Below, piece by piece: positions 11,641 through 22,401 of a stretch of DNA of 64,000 nt. Numbering within the stretch: the first letter of the stretch is position 1; each line of letters starts with the position of its first letter. Below the pieces are notes generated by a model that was not told the DNA's origin, searched no databases, and was given only the letters and a program-made list of their open reading frames with translations. The stretch spans positions 769,007-833,006 of the forward strand of contig JAJVDF010000451.1 of assembly GCA_022410635.1 (NCBI GenBank), in the 5' to 3' direction. This DNA comes from Tretioscincus oriximinensis. Its lineage: Eukaryota > Chordata > Lepidosauria > Squamata > Gymnophthalmidae. The translations under genes were made by a program, and so were the position numbers.

Positions 11641-13387
11641 CTCTAGGAAACTATTTACTGGGATATATCATAGAATGCAAAGATATTATCAAGCAAAAGG
11701 AGAACTAGTTTTGCAGCAGTAACAGTTTGGTTACATAGAATAAAATAAGTCATCTGTGAAAAATGATCTATAATTTAGGGAACACTGTCCATCTTCCTTG
11801 TTCGTTTTCTTCACTCATTTAAGAAGTACGGTATTAGCAAAGTTTGGATGGATTTAAGTCATTGAACAAAAAACGAAAGTGATATAGTCTGTTCATGTAA
11901 AGGCGAATCAGCTGCTTAGGAAAGCCACTGATTTTTGGATACATATCAGCTCCTATTACTCCGACTTTTCCAAATTAATCCAAATATTTTAATCCAACCA
12001 AACAGATATCCACTTTCATGAGACANGTAAATGGCTAACAGAGTTTAACTATAGGTACATCTAGATCATGCCGTAAGCAATAATCACATAATAAATTTAC
12101 GTGATGATTGCTTCCCTGGGGCATTGGCATCTGACTCTGCACATTCAGGTCTTTTGTCAACATAAAATACCCAGATGTACATGACTGCCAACTAAGATGG
12201 CAGCACCTATTATTTTGAGCAATTTTGAACTATGAATTTCTCCAGAGTTTTAATATAGTGCAATTCAGCACTTTTTCACATTTTCTTTATACTTTACAGC
12301 ATATGACATGTCCGCTGTTAAACAGTGTGGCAATATCAGTGTAAGGAAAGTATGAAAAAACTATATACAGGTTGTTCATAGTTTAGCTTCACTGGATGGT
12401 TCTCATTCACTTCCCTGTATTAACTTTGTCCACACCGTGAATACTTTTGTACCCTTCTATAACCCTAACCCTCTCATTCTTCTCCTTCTAGACTAAAAAG
12501 TTCCAAACAATGAGCCTTTTGTGAGTATGTCTAGATAGGGTTGCCAGATAAAAACTAGGATAATGTTTTACACCTTTAATGGTCTTTTCCTATCCACAGG
12601 GGTTACCGTAATTTGAATGATAGGGATCTCAATCTGATTGAGAGAAATAGCTGTGGTGAAATAAAGCCAGAAGATTAAATACTATTAGCTGTAATTACCN
12701 TACAAATATTCTTTAGAGGTGTTGGTCTCTATTGCAAAGGGGGCAAGATTTTGAGAAGTGTTGGAGCTGGATCCTCCTATCCGCCCTTATCTTCTGACAT
12801 TATTTCAAAGCTGTAATTTTGATCTTTAAGCACAAAAACAGGAAGAAAATTTATTTTCCCTGCATATTGTGCCAGCTCTGATGTGATATGCTGGGAGGGG
12901 AGGGACTTTTCTCCCTATTCCTTGTGCTTCCAAGACCAAAATTAAGAAATTGTGCCAGAATGGAGACAAGAGTGATCCAGGTAAGTAGAGCCTCGAAGGG
13001 AGAGGATGACAGATGTCCGTGCTGGCAGGAAACACCACATGTGCCAAGGAGCACAAAATTTAGGGTGTTGCCTGACTGCTGTGCTATTTGCTATATCTTT
13101 ACTTATTGCCAGGGTAGCCTGAAACTAAGAGTGATACAGAACTATCTTATAGCATCGTATATCGTACTTNGAAAGCCTTATCTGACAGAGCAAATTAGAC
13201 AAAAAGGTATCTTTCCTTGTGTCAGCAATATCAAAATGGTATTTTCGTGTGTAAGTTTCATGCTCGAGGCATACTGACTTCACTTTTGACTACTCCAAAG
13301 TGTTTTTAAAAATTAATAATGTTATCCAAATTAAAGTAATAACGTCCAATACAACATTTACCAACAAAGTTCAGATTAAATAGTTTA
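11641..13387. other. No gene; one MITE end
   Basis: At 12538-12560, GGGTTGCCAGATAAAAACTA is an end of the MITE family at 45008-45173, without an obvious partner end. The rest is unrecognised. Confidence 0.55.
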
Positions 13388-13835
13388 TACTAATCCATGG
13401 CTAACCTATGACATGCGTGTCAAAGGTGACACACCAACACATTTTGGGTAACATGCTGCTGCCCTGATTAAATTAAAATTAAAAAAATAAATAAAAAAGA
13501 AAAATGGGGGGAAATTTCAGTGCATTAAAACAATAATGGTAACACTTAGTAACACTTGCTTGGCCTTGAAGTGTACGAAATACCAACCTTCAACTGAAGA
13601 TTTATCTAATGAAATTCAGCAACAAAAAAGTTACTAATGTAAAGAATGATTTGTTTTTGCTTCTGTAATAAATACATAACGTTATATCAAAAAATTAACT
13701 TTTTTATACTAGACTCAAGCTACAAATATCATAAAATTATGGACATTTCTAGATGTAACACAGCACCCAAGTTAGGTTTTTTTTAATGAATTTTGACACA
13801 CCAAACTCAACAGGTCTGCCATCACTGTACTTATC
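13388..13835. mobile_element. hAT-type non-autonomous element with 8-bp target duplication
   Basis: Element at about 13396-13827. The ends are inverted (CATGGCTAACCT against GTGATGGCAGACCT read from the right), followed inward by GTGTCAAA on both sides. The flanks TACTAATC (13388-13395) and TACTTATC (13828-13835) match at 7 of 8 bases. It has no coding capacity. Confidence 0.75.
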
Positions 13836-15700
13836 CCAAGACTCAAGAAGAAAACTGTCCTTGCTCATATAACCAAAACCCAGTAGTTATCAATCTTCAA
13901 ATACAAAAAAGTATCTGATTCGCACATGGCCTTATTCAGTTCAAGAAAGTAGTCTGTTATCCAGATACTATTCCCAGCTTATGGCCTATGCTGGCACAGA
14001 ATGGCATAATGATAGTAAGCAACCTCCTTGGACTATTTTCTGGACAGTCTAAGACCAAATGCAAATCAGGCCATAGAGGAACTCCAAAACTTCACAAATA
14101 AGTCAATAAGGCTAAATCGTGCATAATGACCACATATAAACTGCTGAAAAGGGGAAAGACCAAAATTAGGCAAGAGCAAAATGACTGCAAGACTAAACAA
14201 TAAAGCACTTCCTAATTTTTTGTTATAGGCCTCACAAAATCAGAAACATTCATTAGTTACAACAATTTAACACATACACCAGTACTATATTGGTATTATC
14301 AACAAGATGCTAAGACCTTCTGAGGGACAGAGCTGAACCCTGGCTAGTAGCAGTGTTGTGATCTCCCAAACCACAGGTTCTGCAGTAGATCAAAACATGG
14401 TAGAAAGGGGAGCCTCCATTCAAAGGTTTTCCTCCTTCCTTCACCAGACCAAAATCACAGATACCCAGAGCCTTTCTGCACCAGGTCTTATTCTGGATTA
14501 TGTCCTAGAATGGGAATTTGTCATCTACATACTGTGGCAAATCCATCCCAAGCCTTGTCAATTAATAGATCTCCATTCTGGGATATAATCACAAACTATG
14601 GCAAATCCATCCCAAGCCTTGTCAAATGATAGATCTTCATTCTGGGATATAATCACTAATAAAACTTAGTTCACAACGGGCCCTAATCTCATGTCACTTC
14701 AAAAACAATGGCTGCACCCAAATAGGATCAATAATTCACTTGCAAGCCTATTTTACTATATAAATTTGCAGATTCCAGAATATGGACTATTTATTGGACA
14801 ATTGGTTTTCCAGGAGAAAACAGATGTTATTTCAGAAAGGCTGTGATGTGTTTGGGCAAGAAACTACAAGGGTGAGAAGCTAAGAAATCTCATATTGACA
14901 GCAAACAATTCAATAGCATTTGGGAGGAGGGAGTGCTGTTGATAATAGTAAATAAAATGGTTGGTGNGAGAGTTTGTCACATGCACAGAAAATCTCACTT
15001 GTCAGGAGTTGACAGAATGGCAAAACTTGAAATATACTGTAAAGTTAGAATAAGGCGAATTAACACAGATAAACCAGATTACCAATATATACTGGAATAA
15101 ACAAGTATGGATGCAGCCAGTGTAAATGTAGTCTCCCTATGGAAGCTGCTAGCACCTTATCACATGTGTAGGGAAAAGAACAGTTCAGTGTTCTTTTATC
15201 TATTTTTGTAAATATTAATAACAACGATTTTTATTGTGACATCTTTGGGTATGATAGATCAGAAAGGTTAATAAATAAGTTCCATTAATAAGTTCCATTT
15301 ACCTGGAACTTTCAGGAATTGCAAACTAAACTATGACATTTTTAAAATAAAAACCTTTGGAGGAAGGTAATGACCCTTCTGTACTGATACTGAAAACATG
15401 TAGAATTGTGCTAGCTGTTCTATATAAGGTAACCACAGGATTAGGATGAGCTGTCCAGCACCAAGCTTTTNTTTTTCTGTTTTTGAACACAAATTGAAAT
15501 GTACTCTGTAAAACAATAAGCAAAACAATGTAGCAATGGAAATATGCCATTTTAAGGAAGCCCATGAGCATCAGTTACAGCGCAGTCACTGAAGACTGAG
15601 CAGGCCTCATTATTAATGCAAAGATTGCTGTGAACTCCATATCCTGGCCGAAGGATGTTACCTATGAAAACCGTACTTTTCTCCCAAAACATGTGACTAG
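13836..15700. other. No gene recognised apart from a tandem duplication
   Basis: Except for the 64-bp duplication at 14531-14658 and a small repeat of AATAAGTTCCATT at 15271-15299, nothing is recognised. Confidence 0.55.
14531..14658. repeat. 64-bp tandem duplication
   Basis: Two adjacent units (14531-14594 and 14595-14658) share GGCAAATCCATCCCAAGCCT and ATTCTGGGATATAATCAC, with a few substitutions. No function is apparent. Confidence 0.9.
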
Positions 15701-15963
15701 AGGTAGTTTGATGTAGTGGTTAGAGTGCTGGGCTCGCATCTGGTAGTCTCCAGGTTCGAGTCCCCACTCCTCCATGAAAGCCAGCTGTGTGGCCTTGGGC
15801 CAGTCACAGTTCTTTGAACTCTCTCAGCCCCACCTACTTCACAGGGTGCCTGTTGTAGAGAGAGCAACAAAAGCTATGTGCACCACTCTATGGTTGGCCG
15901 CCCTCAGACCTTCGGGTATAGGGTGGGATATAAGTACAAATAAATAAATAAAATAAAATAAAT
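15701..15963 (+). mobile_element. tRNA-derived CORE-SINE, full-length copy
   Basis: Pol III box A (TAGTGGTTAGAGTG region, 15711-15727) and box B (GGTTCGAGTCC, 15753-15763) form a tRNA-like head. A MIR-like core follows (CCAGCTGTGTGGCCTTGGGC, CCACCTACTTCACAGGG), then a tail GCCGCCCTCAGACCTTCGGG and (AAATA)n. Other copies are at 16849, 17131 and 25309. Confidence 0.88.
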
Positions 15964-16255
15964 ACTTCCTGCCTACATCTTCTGGATAATAATGGGTTAC
16001 AAATCTCTCTAGCCCTTCAATAAACCCAGTTACCAAGTAAAAGCAGTTGCTTTTCTTGCAGGTGTACTTATCAAAGAACTGGCAGTCACTGACACTGACA
16101 GTTATAGTATGTTGGGATGGGGGAGAAGGGTTACGTATGAGAACAGATTGATTACCACTGCTGTAACAACCCTTTCCCCCTACTGATTTCCATCTTTCCA
16201 TATGGAGGCATTTCTCCTCCCACCATTGAAAGCCCTGAATGAGCTGCATGACCAG

Positions 16256-16411
16256 CCACAGGAGGTGGTGAGTTCGCCTTCCCTGGAAGTCTTCAAACAG
16301 AGACTGGACAGTCATCTTTCTGGGATGGTTTAATGAATCCTGCATCGAGCAGGGGGTTGGACCCGATGACCCTGGAGGTCCCTTCCAACTCTATGATTCT
16401 ATGATTCTATG
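16256..16411 (+). mobile_element. 5'-truncated CR1 3' end
   Basis: About 155 bp nearly identical to the end of the 7770-10455 CR1: GGTGGTGAGTTCGCC, GGAAGTCTTCAAACAGAGAC and the TTCCAACTCTATGATTCTAT tail. Severe 5' truncation is usual for CR1. Confidence 0.93.
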
Positions 16412-16848
16412 AACTCTATGAGAAAGCAAATCCATTCACAGATGGGAGAAATCACCTTCCAAGCCTTCCGATGTCCATCCAAAACCATCTGGTAGTCAAG
16501 TTCACACTGCTTACTTACTGGATGAGATAATCCCCAGGGATCAGCAATAATCAAGGAATCACTTTGTTAGCCACTGATAGGGAGCAGGATTTAGGAAGTG
16601 TGAACAGCAACTTCTCCTTCCTGCCACTGACTACCATGAAAAATATTTGCTGCTGCTCAGTGCTTTTGGCTCTGCAAGGAGCTGGAAGGCAGCCAGTCTC
16701 ACCATCCAGCATTTACCATCCAGATCAGTAGGGAAAGAAACTTCCCCTACTCCTTCTCTGCCTTCATTTGCAGGTGTTCCTCCCTTGGCACGTCTGTTTC
16801 AACCCAGCTTCAGTCCACAATCAGTATAGAAAAACACATCTCCAAAAA

Positions 16849-16964
16849 GCAACAAAAGCTATGTGTGCCGTCCTATGGTTGGCCGCCCTGAGACCTTCGG
16901 GTATAGGGCAGGATACAAGTACAAATAAATAAATAAATAAATAATAAATAAATAAATAAATAAA
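16849..16964 (+). mobile_element. CORE-SINE 3' half
   Basis: Starts at GCAACAAAAGCTATGTG in the core and runs through GCCGCCCTGAGACCTTCGGG to (AAAT)n. The tRNA head is absent. Confidence 0.85.
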
Positions 16965-17130
16965 ACGAATAGCAATTTTTCTCTCCACCTTATTCCAAAG
17001 TGGCTTTTTTAATCTAGGCCAAACAATGTCAAGAGGAAACAGCTGTTGCCACTTTTGGTGACGGCCTCTTGCTCAAGTGTACTGTACTGAAGCTGGATTA
17101 AAACTGGACCAGGGCCTTTGTCATCCTCAC

Positions 17131-17380
17131 TTTATTTATTTATTTGTATTTATATCCCGCCCTACACCCGAAGGTCTCAGGGCAGCCTACCGTAGGGTGG
17201 CGCACATAGCTTGTTGTTGCTTTCTGCACAACAGACACCCTTGTGGAGCAGGTGGGGCTGAGAGAGTTCTAAAGAACTGTGATTGGCCCAAGGTCACCCA
17301 GCTGGCTTTCGTGGAGGAGTGGGGAATCGAACCGGGAGACTCCCAGGTAGGAGTCCAACACTCTAACCACTACACCATAA
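17131..17380 (-). mobile_element. tRNA-derived CORE-SINE, minus copy next to the CpG island
   Basis: Full-length reverse copy. The (TTTA)n tail is at 17131, the core at 17230-17320 and the tRNA head at 17325-17380, where box A reads CTCTAACCACTACAC on the plus strand. It ends about 160 bp before the CpG island. Confidence 0.88.
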
Positions 17381-17539
17381 GAGTGCAGAGCAGATCGAGA
17401 CCCTGGGTTTCCCCTGCCTCTCCTCCTTCGGTGTCTGCCAGGCAAAGGGGGCGGAGAGGGCGAAGACAGGGGATCCCTGCTGGGCTGAGCCAATACGGAC
17501 AGCTGTTTAATAGCCAACCTGACGTCGGGCAGGCGCCGA

Positions 17540-18260
17540 GTTGACTGAAGTTCTTCCAAACCGCCTCTCCTGCTGCGAAGGCGGCGCCTCCCCCCCCCCC
17601 CTCCGCCAGAGCAACGCCGCCGCCGCCGCCCTTCCTTTCCCTTCCCGTCTCTTCTTCCGGGGGTGTCTAAGGAGGCGGATGGAAGGTCACGCGCGGCGCC
17701 CTGGGACTGACTGGCCCAGGAAAGGAGGACCAAGTAAGGAAACGAGTTCCTGGACTCAGCTCAGGAAACTTTGGGACCTTCGCCCTGCGCCGCCCTGCCG
17801 CCCGCCTGCCGCCCGCCTGCCCCTGTGGGCTACCTGCCGGGTCCGCCGTCTCCTCAGTAGAAGCAGGTGCCCCCCTCAGGGCCGCCGAGCGCTCGTTTCC
17901 TGCCTACGTCCCACCTGGGGGCCCGTCAAAGCGACGTCACGACGGGAAACGACGCCCTCCTCGAGCTCGCCTCTGCGGCCCCACCTGCGCACCGCGGCCG
18001 CCCCCCCGCGTCGAGCGGAGCCGAAGCCCGCGCGCGCCTTCTGCTTGTCAAGTGTCACGAAACCCCGAAGCGATCCCAGACGGCTCCTCCGCCGGACGCG
18101 TTCGGCTCTCTTCGCCGTTGCCCGGAGGGAGGAGAAGGGCGGGGCACGGGGAGAGGAGAACCCGAACGCTGGCATTTGGAAAGGAGGCAGGTGGCCCCGC
18201 GGCGCCTGCGCACTGCTGCGGGCTTGAAGTTGGGTCTAATCACCAGAACCCGATGATTGC
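17540..18260. promoter_or_regulatory. CpG island, candidate PTPN3 promoter and non-coding first exon
   Basis: This 0.7-kb block is very rich in CpG in an otherwise AT-rich window. It holds a GCC run (17606-17632), a GC box GGGCGGGG at 18137-18144, CRE-like GACGTCAC at 17933-17940, and NRF1-like TGCGCA near 18206. Such islands mark vertebrate promoters. It lies about 15.5 kb upstream of the PTPN3 first coding exon on the minus strand, and that exon needs an upstream non-coding exon, so the simplest reading is the PTPN3 promoter. The long open frames on both strands here look like GC-rich artefacts. A plus-strand donor-like CCAA|GTAAGG at 17734 leaves a divergent transcript possible. No transcription start can be set from sequence alone. 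Confidence 0.65.
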
Positions 18261-18438
18261 GGTGGAAATAAGTTGCTTCCTGCAGTCCGCAGGCGAGATC
18301 CCAGGACGGTTGTGAATTGCACGTAGCTTTCTTTTTCTTTCTTTCTTTCTAAGTCCTGGTCCTATAGTTTCAAGGAGAATTTCAAAAGGCAATTTCAGCA
18401 GCTGCTGCGGATGGGCCTTTTTCTTTTGACTACATCCG

Positions 18439-18810
18439 TTGAAGAAGAAGAACAAGAAGAAGAACAAGAACAAGAACAACAAGAAGAAGAACAAGAAGTA
18501 GTAGTAGTAGTAGTACTTGGTTCTTATACCTCGCTTTTTCTCACCTTTCAAAAGGACTCAAAGCGGCTTACAAGGATATATTTTCCCCGAAGGCTCACAT
18601 TCTATCTTCCCCACCAGGCTGTGGTGGTTCCCATGTATCTACTTGCAGTCAGTTGCAATTTCTTGCAATTCATGNTTTCGAATAGCTGGGTTGGCTAGAG
18701 CTACAGGCTAGTGGAAGCTGCTCACTCCTCCCCACGTCCCACACAGGGCTTCGAAACCCCATCTCCCAGGCGNGAGACGGATTCCTTAGCGACTGAGCTA
18801 TCCGTGCCTG
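18439..18810 (-). mobile_element. Second tRNA-derived SINE family, minus copy with (GAA/GTA)n tail
   Basis: The tRNA-like head is at the right end: CTTAGCGACTGAGCTATCCG is box A reversed, and GGGCTTCGAAACCCC is box B. The body includes CAGTTGCAATTTCTTGC. The 3' part TACCTCGCTTTTTCTCACC is followed by an impure GAA/GTA tail from 18439. It matches the plus copy at 21096-21397 over its whole length. Confidence 0.88.
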
Positions 18811-19127
18811 TGAGCAACCTTGCTGCCCTTCATTTCTTGAAGATTTGAAAGAGAAGCAGCAGAACTTGAATACATTCATAAGTTCCAAGCCATCAACAAA
18901 GGACTTAACAGAGATAATGGTTTCCTGACCAATTATACATTTTTTATGAAACCTGTTAAGTATTTGATTGATTCTCTACCAGACATTGCCTCTTGTTGCC
19001 CCAGGGACTTTTTCACATGAGAAGATTAGTTTCTGCTATTTACCTGTTTTTCTAACCTGCAATTCATCACCTTATTACAGTTGCATATGCTTTGTCTTCT
19101 CCCATACACAGTTTCCTATAAATACCT

Positions 19128-19265
19128 GACATTAGTCCCTCAGCATCTGAAGAAGTAGACCTGTCTACGAAAGCTTATGCCACCCACTTTTCTCAAGTTA
19201 GTCTCAAAGTGCTGCTAGCTCCTTTGCTTTGACTTTCTANTAGACTAACACGGCTATTTCTCTGA
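19128..19265 (+). repeat. Hammerhead-like hairpin repeat, copy 2
   Basis: Contains GCAT, CTGAAGAA, GTAGAC, CT, GTCTAC, GAAAGCTT, ATGC in order (19143-19180). This folds as an outer 4-bp and an inner 6-bp stem around an internal loop. It continues GCCACCCACTTTTCTCAAG to GACTAACACGGCTATTTC. Confidence 0.85.
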
Positions 19266-20867
19266 AATTCATTTCTTTGGTAACTCTGCTCAGAACAAAT
19301 TCTAAACTGTTCCATTGTGTTAAAGGTCCACTAACAGTCCACTACACATTTACTTCAGAGTAGCCCAAGAGCAGAAGTTTGATCCAAACAGGACATCCCT
19401 GGGGGGAAATGGTACAATGTGGTACAGTTCGCTTTGTACCACCCACAGGACATTTCCNTCTATATCTCAATTTTAATCTAATCTCCAGCCCTAGTTCAGA
19501 ACAGCAAACATATGAAAAAGCGACTAGGCAGTTTTTGTTCCACATCTAATCTCTATTTAATCTAACTCTATATGAAAGGGAATTTATAAAGAGCTTCTAC
19601 CTAATGAGGATGAAGGGGTGTCTATTTAAACGTCGCTGGAAGCGTCTGAATTGAGAATCAACCTTGCTAGCACAAGATAGATGATAACAAACATCCATCC
19701 TCCAAAGCCATTAGGCCTGCTCTTGCGAGGACTAAGCAAGACCAGCTCAACCCTTAGCAGCTAATCTTTAGACGGTTCCAGATGTAAACAATACTGCCAG
19801 CTTCCTGTTTCGCTACTTCCCTTCAGAATTACTGTTTTATGTTTTTGTTGTATTTCTGCCTGCTTTTCTATGCTGTTTTTTTCATGATGACAAGTGATTA
19901 TAAAAGCTTGAGCAAAGTGTAATCTGAGTAGTGGGCAGCCTTTTCTACTGAGCCTACAGACTACACCTCCCAGCCTGCACTGCAAGTAGCCCTGGGAGGG
20001 AGGAAGCCTATTTGGACAATCTGTGCCTAGTCCTGTCCACAGGAAACTTTTTTTATGCTTACAAGAAGGTGGCTGGGGGACCCATCTATTACTGTATCTC
20101 CCCTGCCCATAGCTTACTCCTCCCCTGTTCCTGAAGCTCTGGAGATGAAGGTGGCAGGTCTTCCCCTAACCCACAACCAGGAGGCTGGGTAGCCCCAGAG
20201 CTGTGGTCTGCTGGAGAATCTTTTATCTGGATCCTGGCTATGAATCCACATCTATTCTCATCATCAGATACTTAGGTTCTAACAGTATGACTGCTTCTGA
20301 CTCTGCAGGCCTCAGTTCAGTGATCTCCACTTCCTCTGTGGAATTCTTTGGCATGGCAGAGTGGGTCATGATAGTGGGTGAGGCGAGTGGTTCCAGCACT
20401 CTCCTACATGGGCCCAGCTGAAGTGGAGGATTTGACTAAGGGGTCAGTAGAAGAGGGATACAAGCGAGATCCTAATGGGCAAGGGTAAGTGCCGAGACGA
20501 AAAGAAGAGAGGGAGGATCATCTCTTGCTCCATGGCCTGTCCCCATCACCTTGCTCCTGGCCTCCCGACAACCTTCTGCCACCACTCTGCCAGGAAGAGT
20601 ATTGAGAGTCAATGTCCTCATCCAATTCCCCTCGCCCTTTTGCCTCCCATCTCCACTGTGTTTTAGATGAAGTGGTATCTCCCCCCTCACCCCCACTGCT
20701 CTCCTTNCCTCCTCCCGATTCCTTCCTCCACTCATTTTATTCCTTACTCAGAGCTGTAGTTGTTTTAAAAGGGAAGGGGCATCCAGAAGGGTGACAGCTT
20801 CACTCAACAATGAAATTAAATTAGAACAGATTCAATGAGAATTATTAACTGCTGTCTGACTCTGACC
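19266..20867. other. No gene recognised
   Basis: Region upstream of the CpG island on the PTPN3 strand. It includes moderately GC-rich sequence at 20100-20750 with short open frames on both strands that look like chance. It could hold regulatory sequence, but nothing specific is visible. Confidence 0.5.
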
Positions 20868-21056
20868 ACCAATCTTCAAAAAAGGATCCAGGGATGATAC
20901 AGGAAATTACAGACTGGTCAGTGTAAAATCAGTTTCAAGTAAAGGGACGGAAACCATCATTAAGGATAAAATTAATATGTATGTAGAAAAGCATATAATG
21001 CTTAAGGATAATTAGTAAGGCTTCTGCAAAACTAAATTATGTCTAACTTTTTAGAT
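20868..21056 (+). mobile_element. CR1-type RT fragment, decayed
   Basis: Reads IFKKGSRDDTGNYRLVSV, then SKGTETIIKDKINMY and GFCKTKLCLT with stops in between. This is the RT motif 2 region (FKKGxxxxPGNYRPVS) of a CR1-superfamily LINE. It is isolated, with no 3' tail attached. Confidence 0.8.
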
Positions 21057-21095
21057 TTTTTTTTTAGGAGTATGAACAAACATGTGGGTAAAGCA

Positions 21096-21397
21096 GGCAC
21101 GGATAGCTCAGTCGCTTAGGAATTCGGCTCTTGCCTGGGAGATGGGGTTTCGAAGCCCTGTGTGGGACGTGGGGAGGGGTGAGCACCTTCCACTAGCCTG
21201 TAGCTCTAGCCAACCCAGCTATTCGAAAGCAGGAACTGCAAGAAATTGCAACTGACTGCAAGTAGATACATGGGAACCACCAGTCTGGTGGGGAAGATAG
21301 AATGTAAGCCTTTGTGCAAAATACCCTTGTAAGCCGCTTTGAGTCCCTTTGAAAGGTGAGAAAAAGCGGGGTATAAGAACCCAGTTCTTCTTCTTCT
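21096..21397 (+). mobile_element. Second tRNA-derived SINE family, plus copy
   Basis: Head with box A TAGCTCAGTCGC (21103-21114) and box B GGTTTCGAAGCC (21146-21157). Body CAGCTATTCGAAAGCAGGAA. The 3' part AAGCCGCTTTGAGTCCCTTT and AAAAAGCGGGGTATAAGAAC is followed by a (TTC)n tail. Confidence 0.88.
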
Positions 21398-21940
21398 AAA
21401 GGCAATCTTCATACCTTATTACAGAGAGTTACAACTCTTATCACAGAACCTAATGGAAACTGAGGTTACTTTTGGCCTGGAAGGCCTACTCGCATCTATT
21501 GTGTGAGAGACAGGAAAACTTCTTGTTAAGTTTCTCTGTGTATGGGAAGGGACGGCAGCAGCAGCACACATCTGGGCAGGTCTACACAACTAGACTGCAC
21601 ATGGTTACTGGGGTGTGTGTGGCTGTGCTGGGGTACAGCTTGTTGTGGAGAAGAAGAGAGGCAGTACAGCAAAGGCATGCAATGGCATATGGACATCAGG
21701 TCTCTATTCCGGAAAAAGGTTAAGTTCAGAAAGGGCCTCGGATTGCACTGAAAAACACCCTTGTTGAAGGGGACATACTGTTCACAGGCAACTAATCGTA
21801 TCAAAAATATACCTCTGTTCGATGAGATCTAGTGTTATTCACAGCTAGCGAATAGCTCAGTCCACATTCCAACTTATGTCAGCAAAGTGTGACAGCATGG
21901 GGGTTGTTCTAGTTTGTCCTAATATGCAAAAATGCTTTGT

Positions 21941-22401
21941 CTTATTCCCAGTGCTTTTTTTCCAGAACAAAAGGTGCCGGTACTAACACCGGCGGCGGCG
22001 GGGAGCGGGGGGCGCCGCCGCCGATAACGCCTCCTCCTCCGCTAACGCCATGCCCCCCTCGCCAGGGGCTAACGCCGCAGTACCGGCCCCTTTTATTTAG
22101 GCGGGGGGAGCGGCGGGGGGAGCGGAGGCGGCCGCCCCCGCTAACTCCGCCCCCCGCTAACTCCGCCCCCCATGTGCCCCCCGCCTAAATAAAAGGTGCC
22201 GGTACTGCGGCGTTAGCCGCCGGTGAGGGGGGCGTGGCGTTATCAGAGGAGGAGGCGTTATCGGCCTCCGCTAACGCCACGCCCCCCTCACCGGCGGTTA
22301 ACGCCGCAGTACCGGCACCTTTTATTTAGGTGGGGGGGCGGAGTTAGGGGGGGCAGCGGCGTTCCGACGCGTTCCGTCACAAAAAAAGCCCTGCTTATTC
22401 C
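21941..22401. mobile_element. GC-rich hAT element with perfect 8-bp target duplication
   Basis: Element 21949-22393 (445 bp). The termini CAGTGCTTTTTTTCCAGAAC and, from the right, CAGGGCTTTTTTTGTGACGG are inverted repeats starting CAG as in hATs. CTTATTCC flanks both sides exactly (21941-21948, 22394-22401). The interior has several direct and inverted copies of TAACGCCGCAGTACCGG-like units. The open frames across it are proline-rich artefacts. Confidence 0.9.

Noticed and set aside
15711..15770. Functional tRNA gene
   Set aside because: Box A and box B are present, but a MIR-like core and an (AAATA)n tail follow directly and other copies exist, so it is a SINE head.
17269..18256. Long open frames on both strands over the CpG island (up to 228 aa)
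   Set aside because: GC-rich sequence lacks stop codons; the translations are arginine/proline-rich with no domain, and overlapping frames on both strands are open at once.
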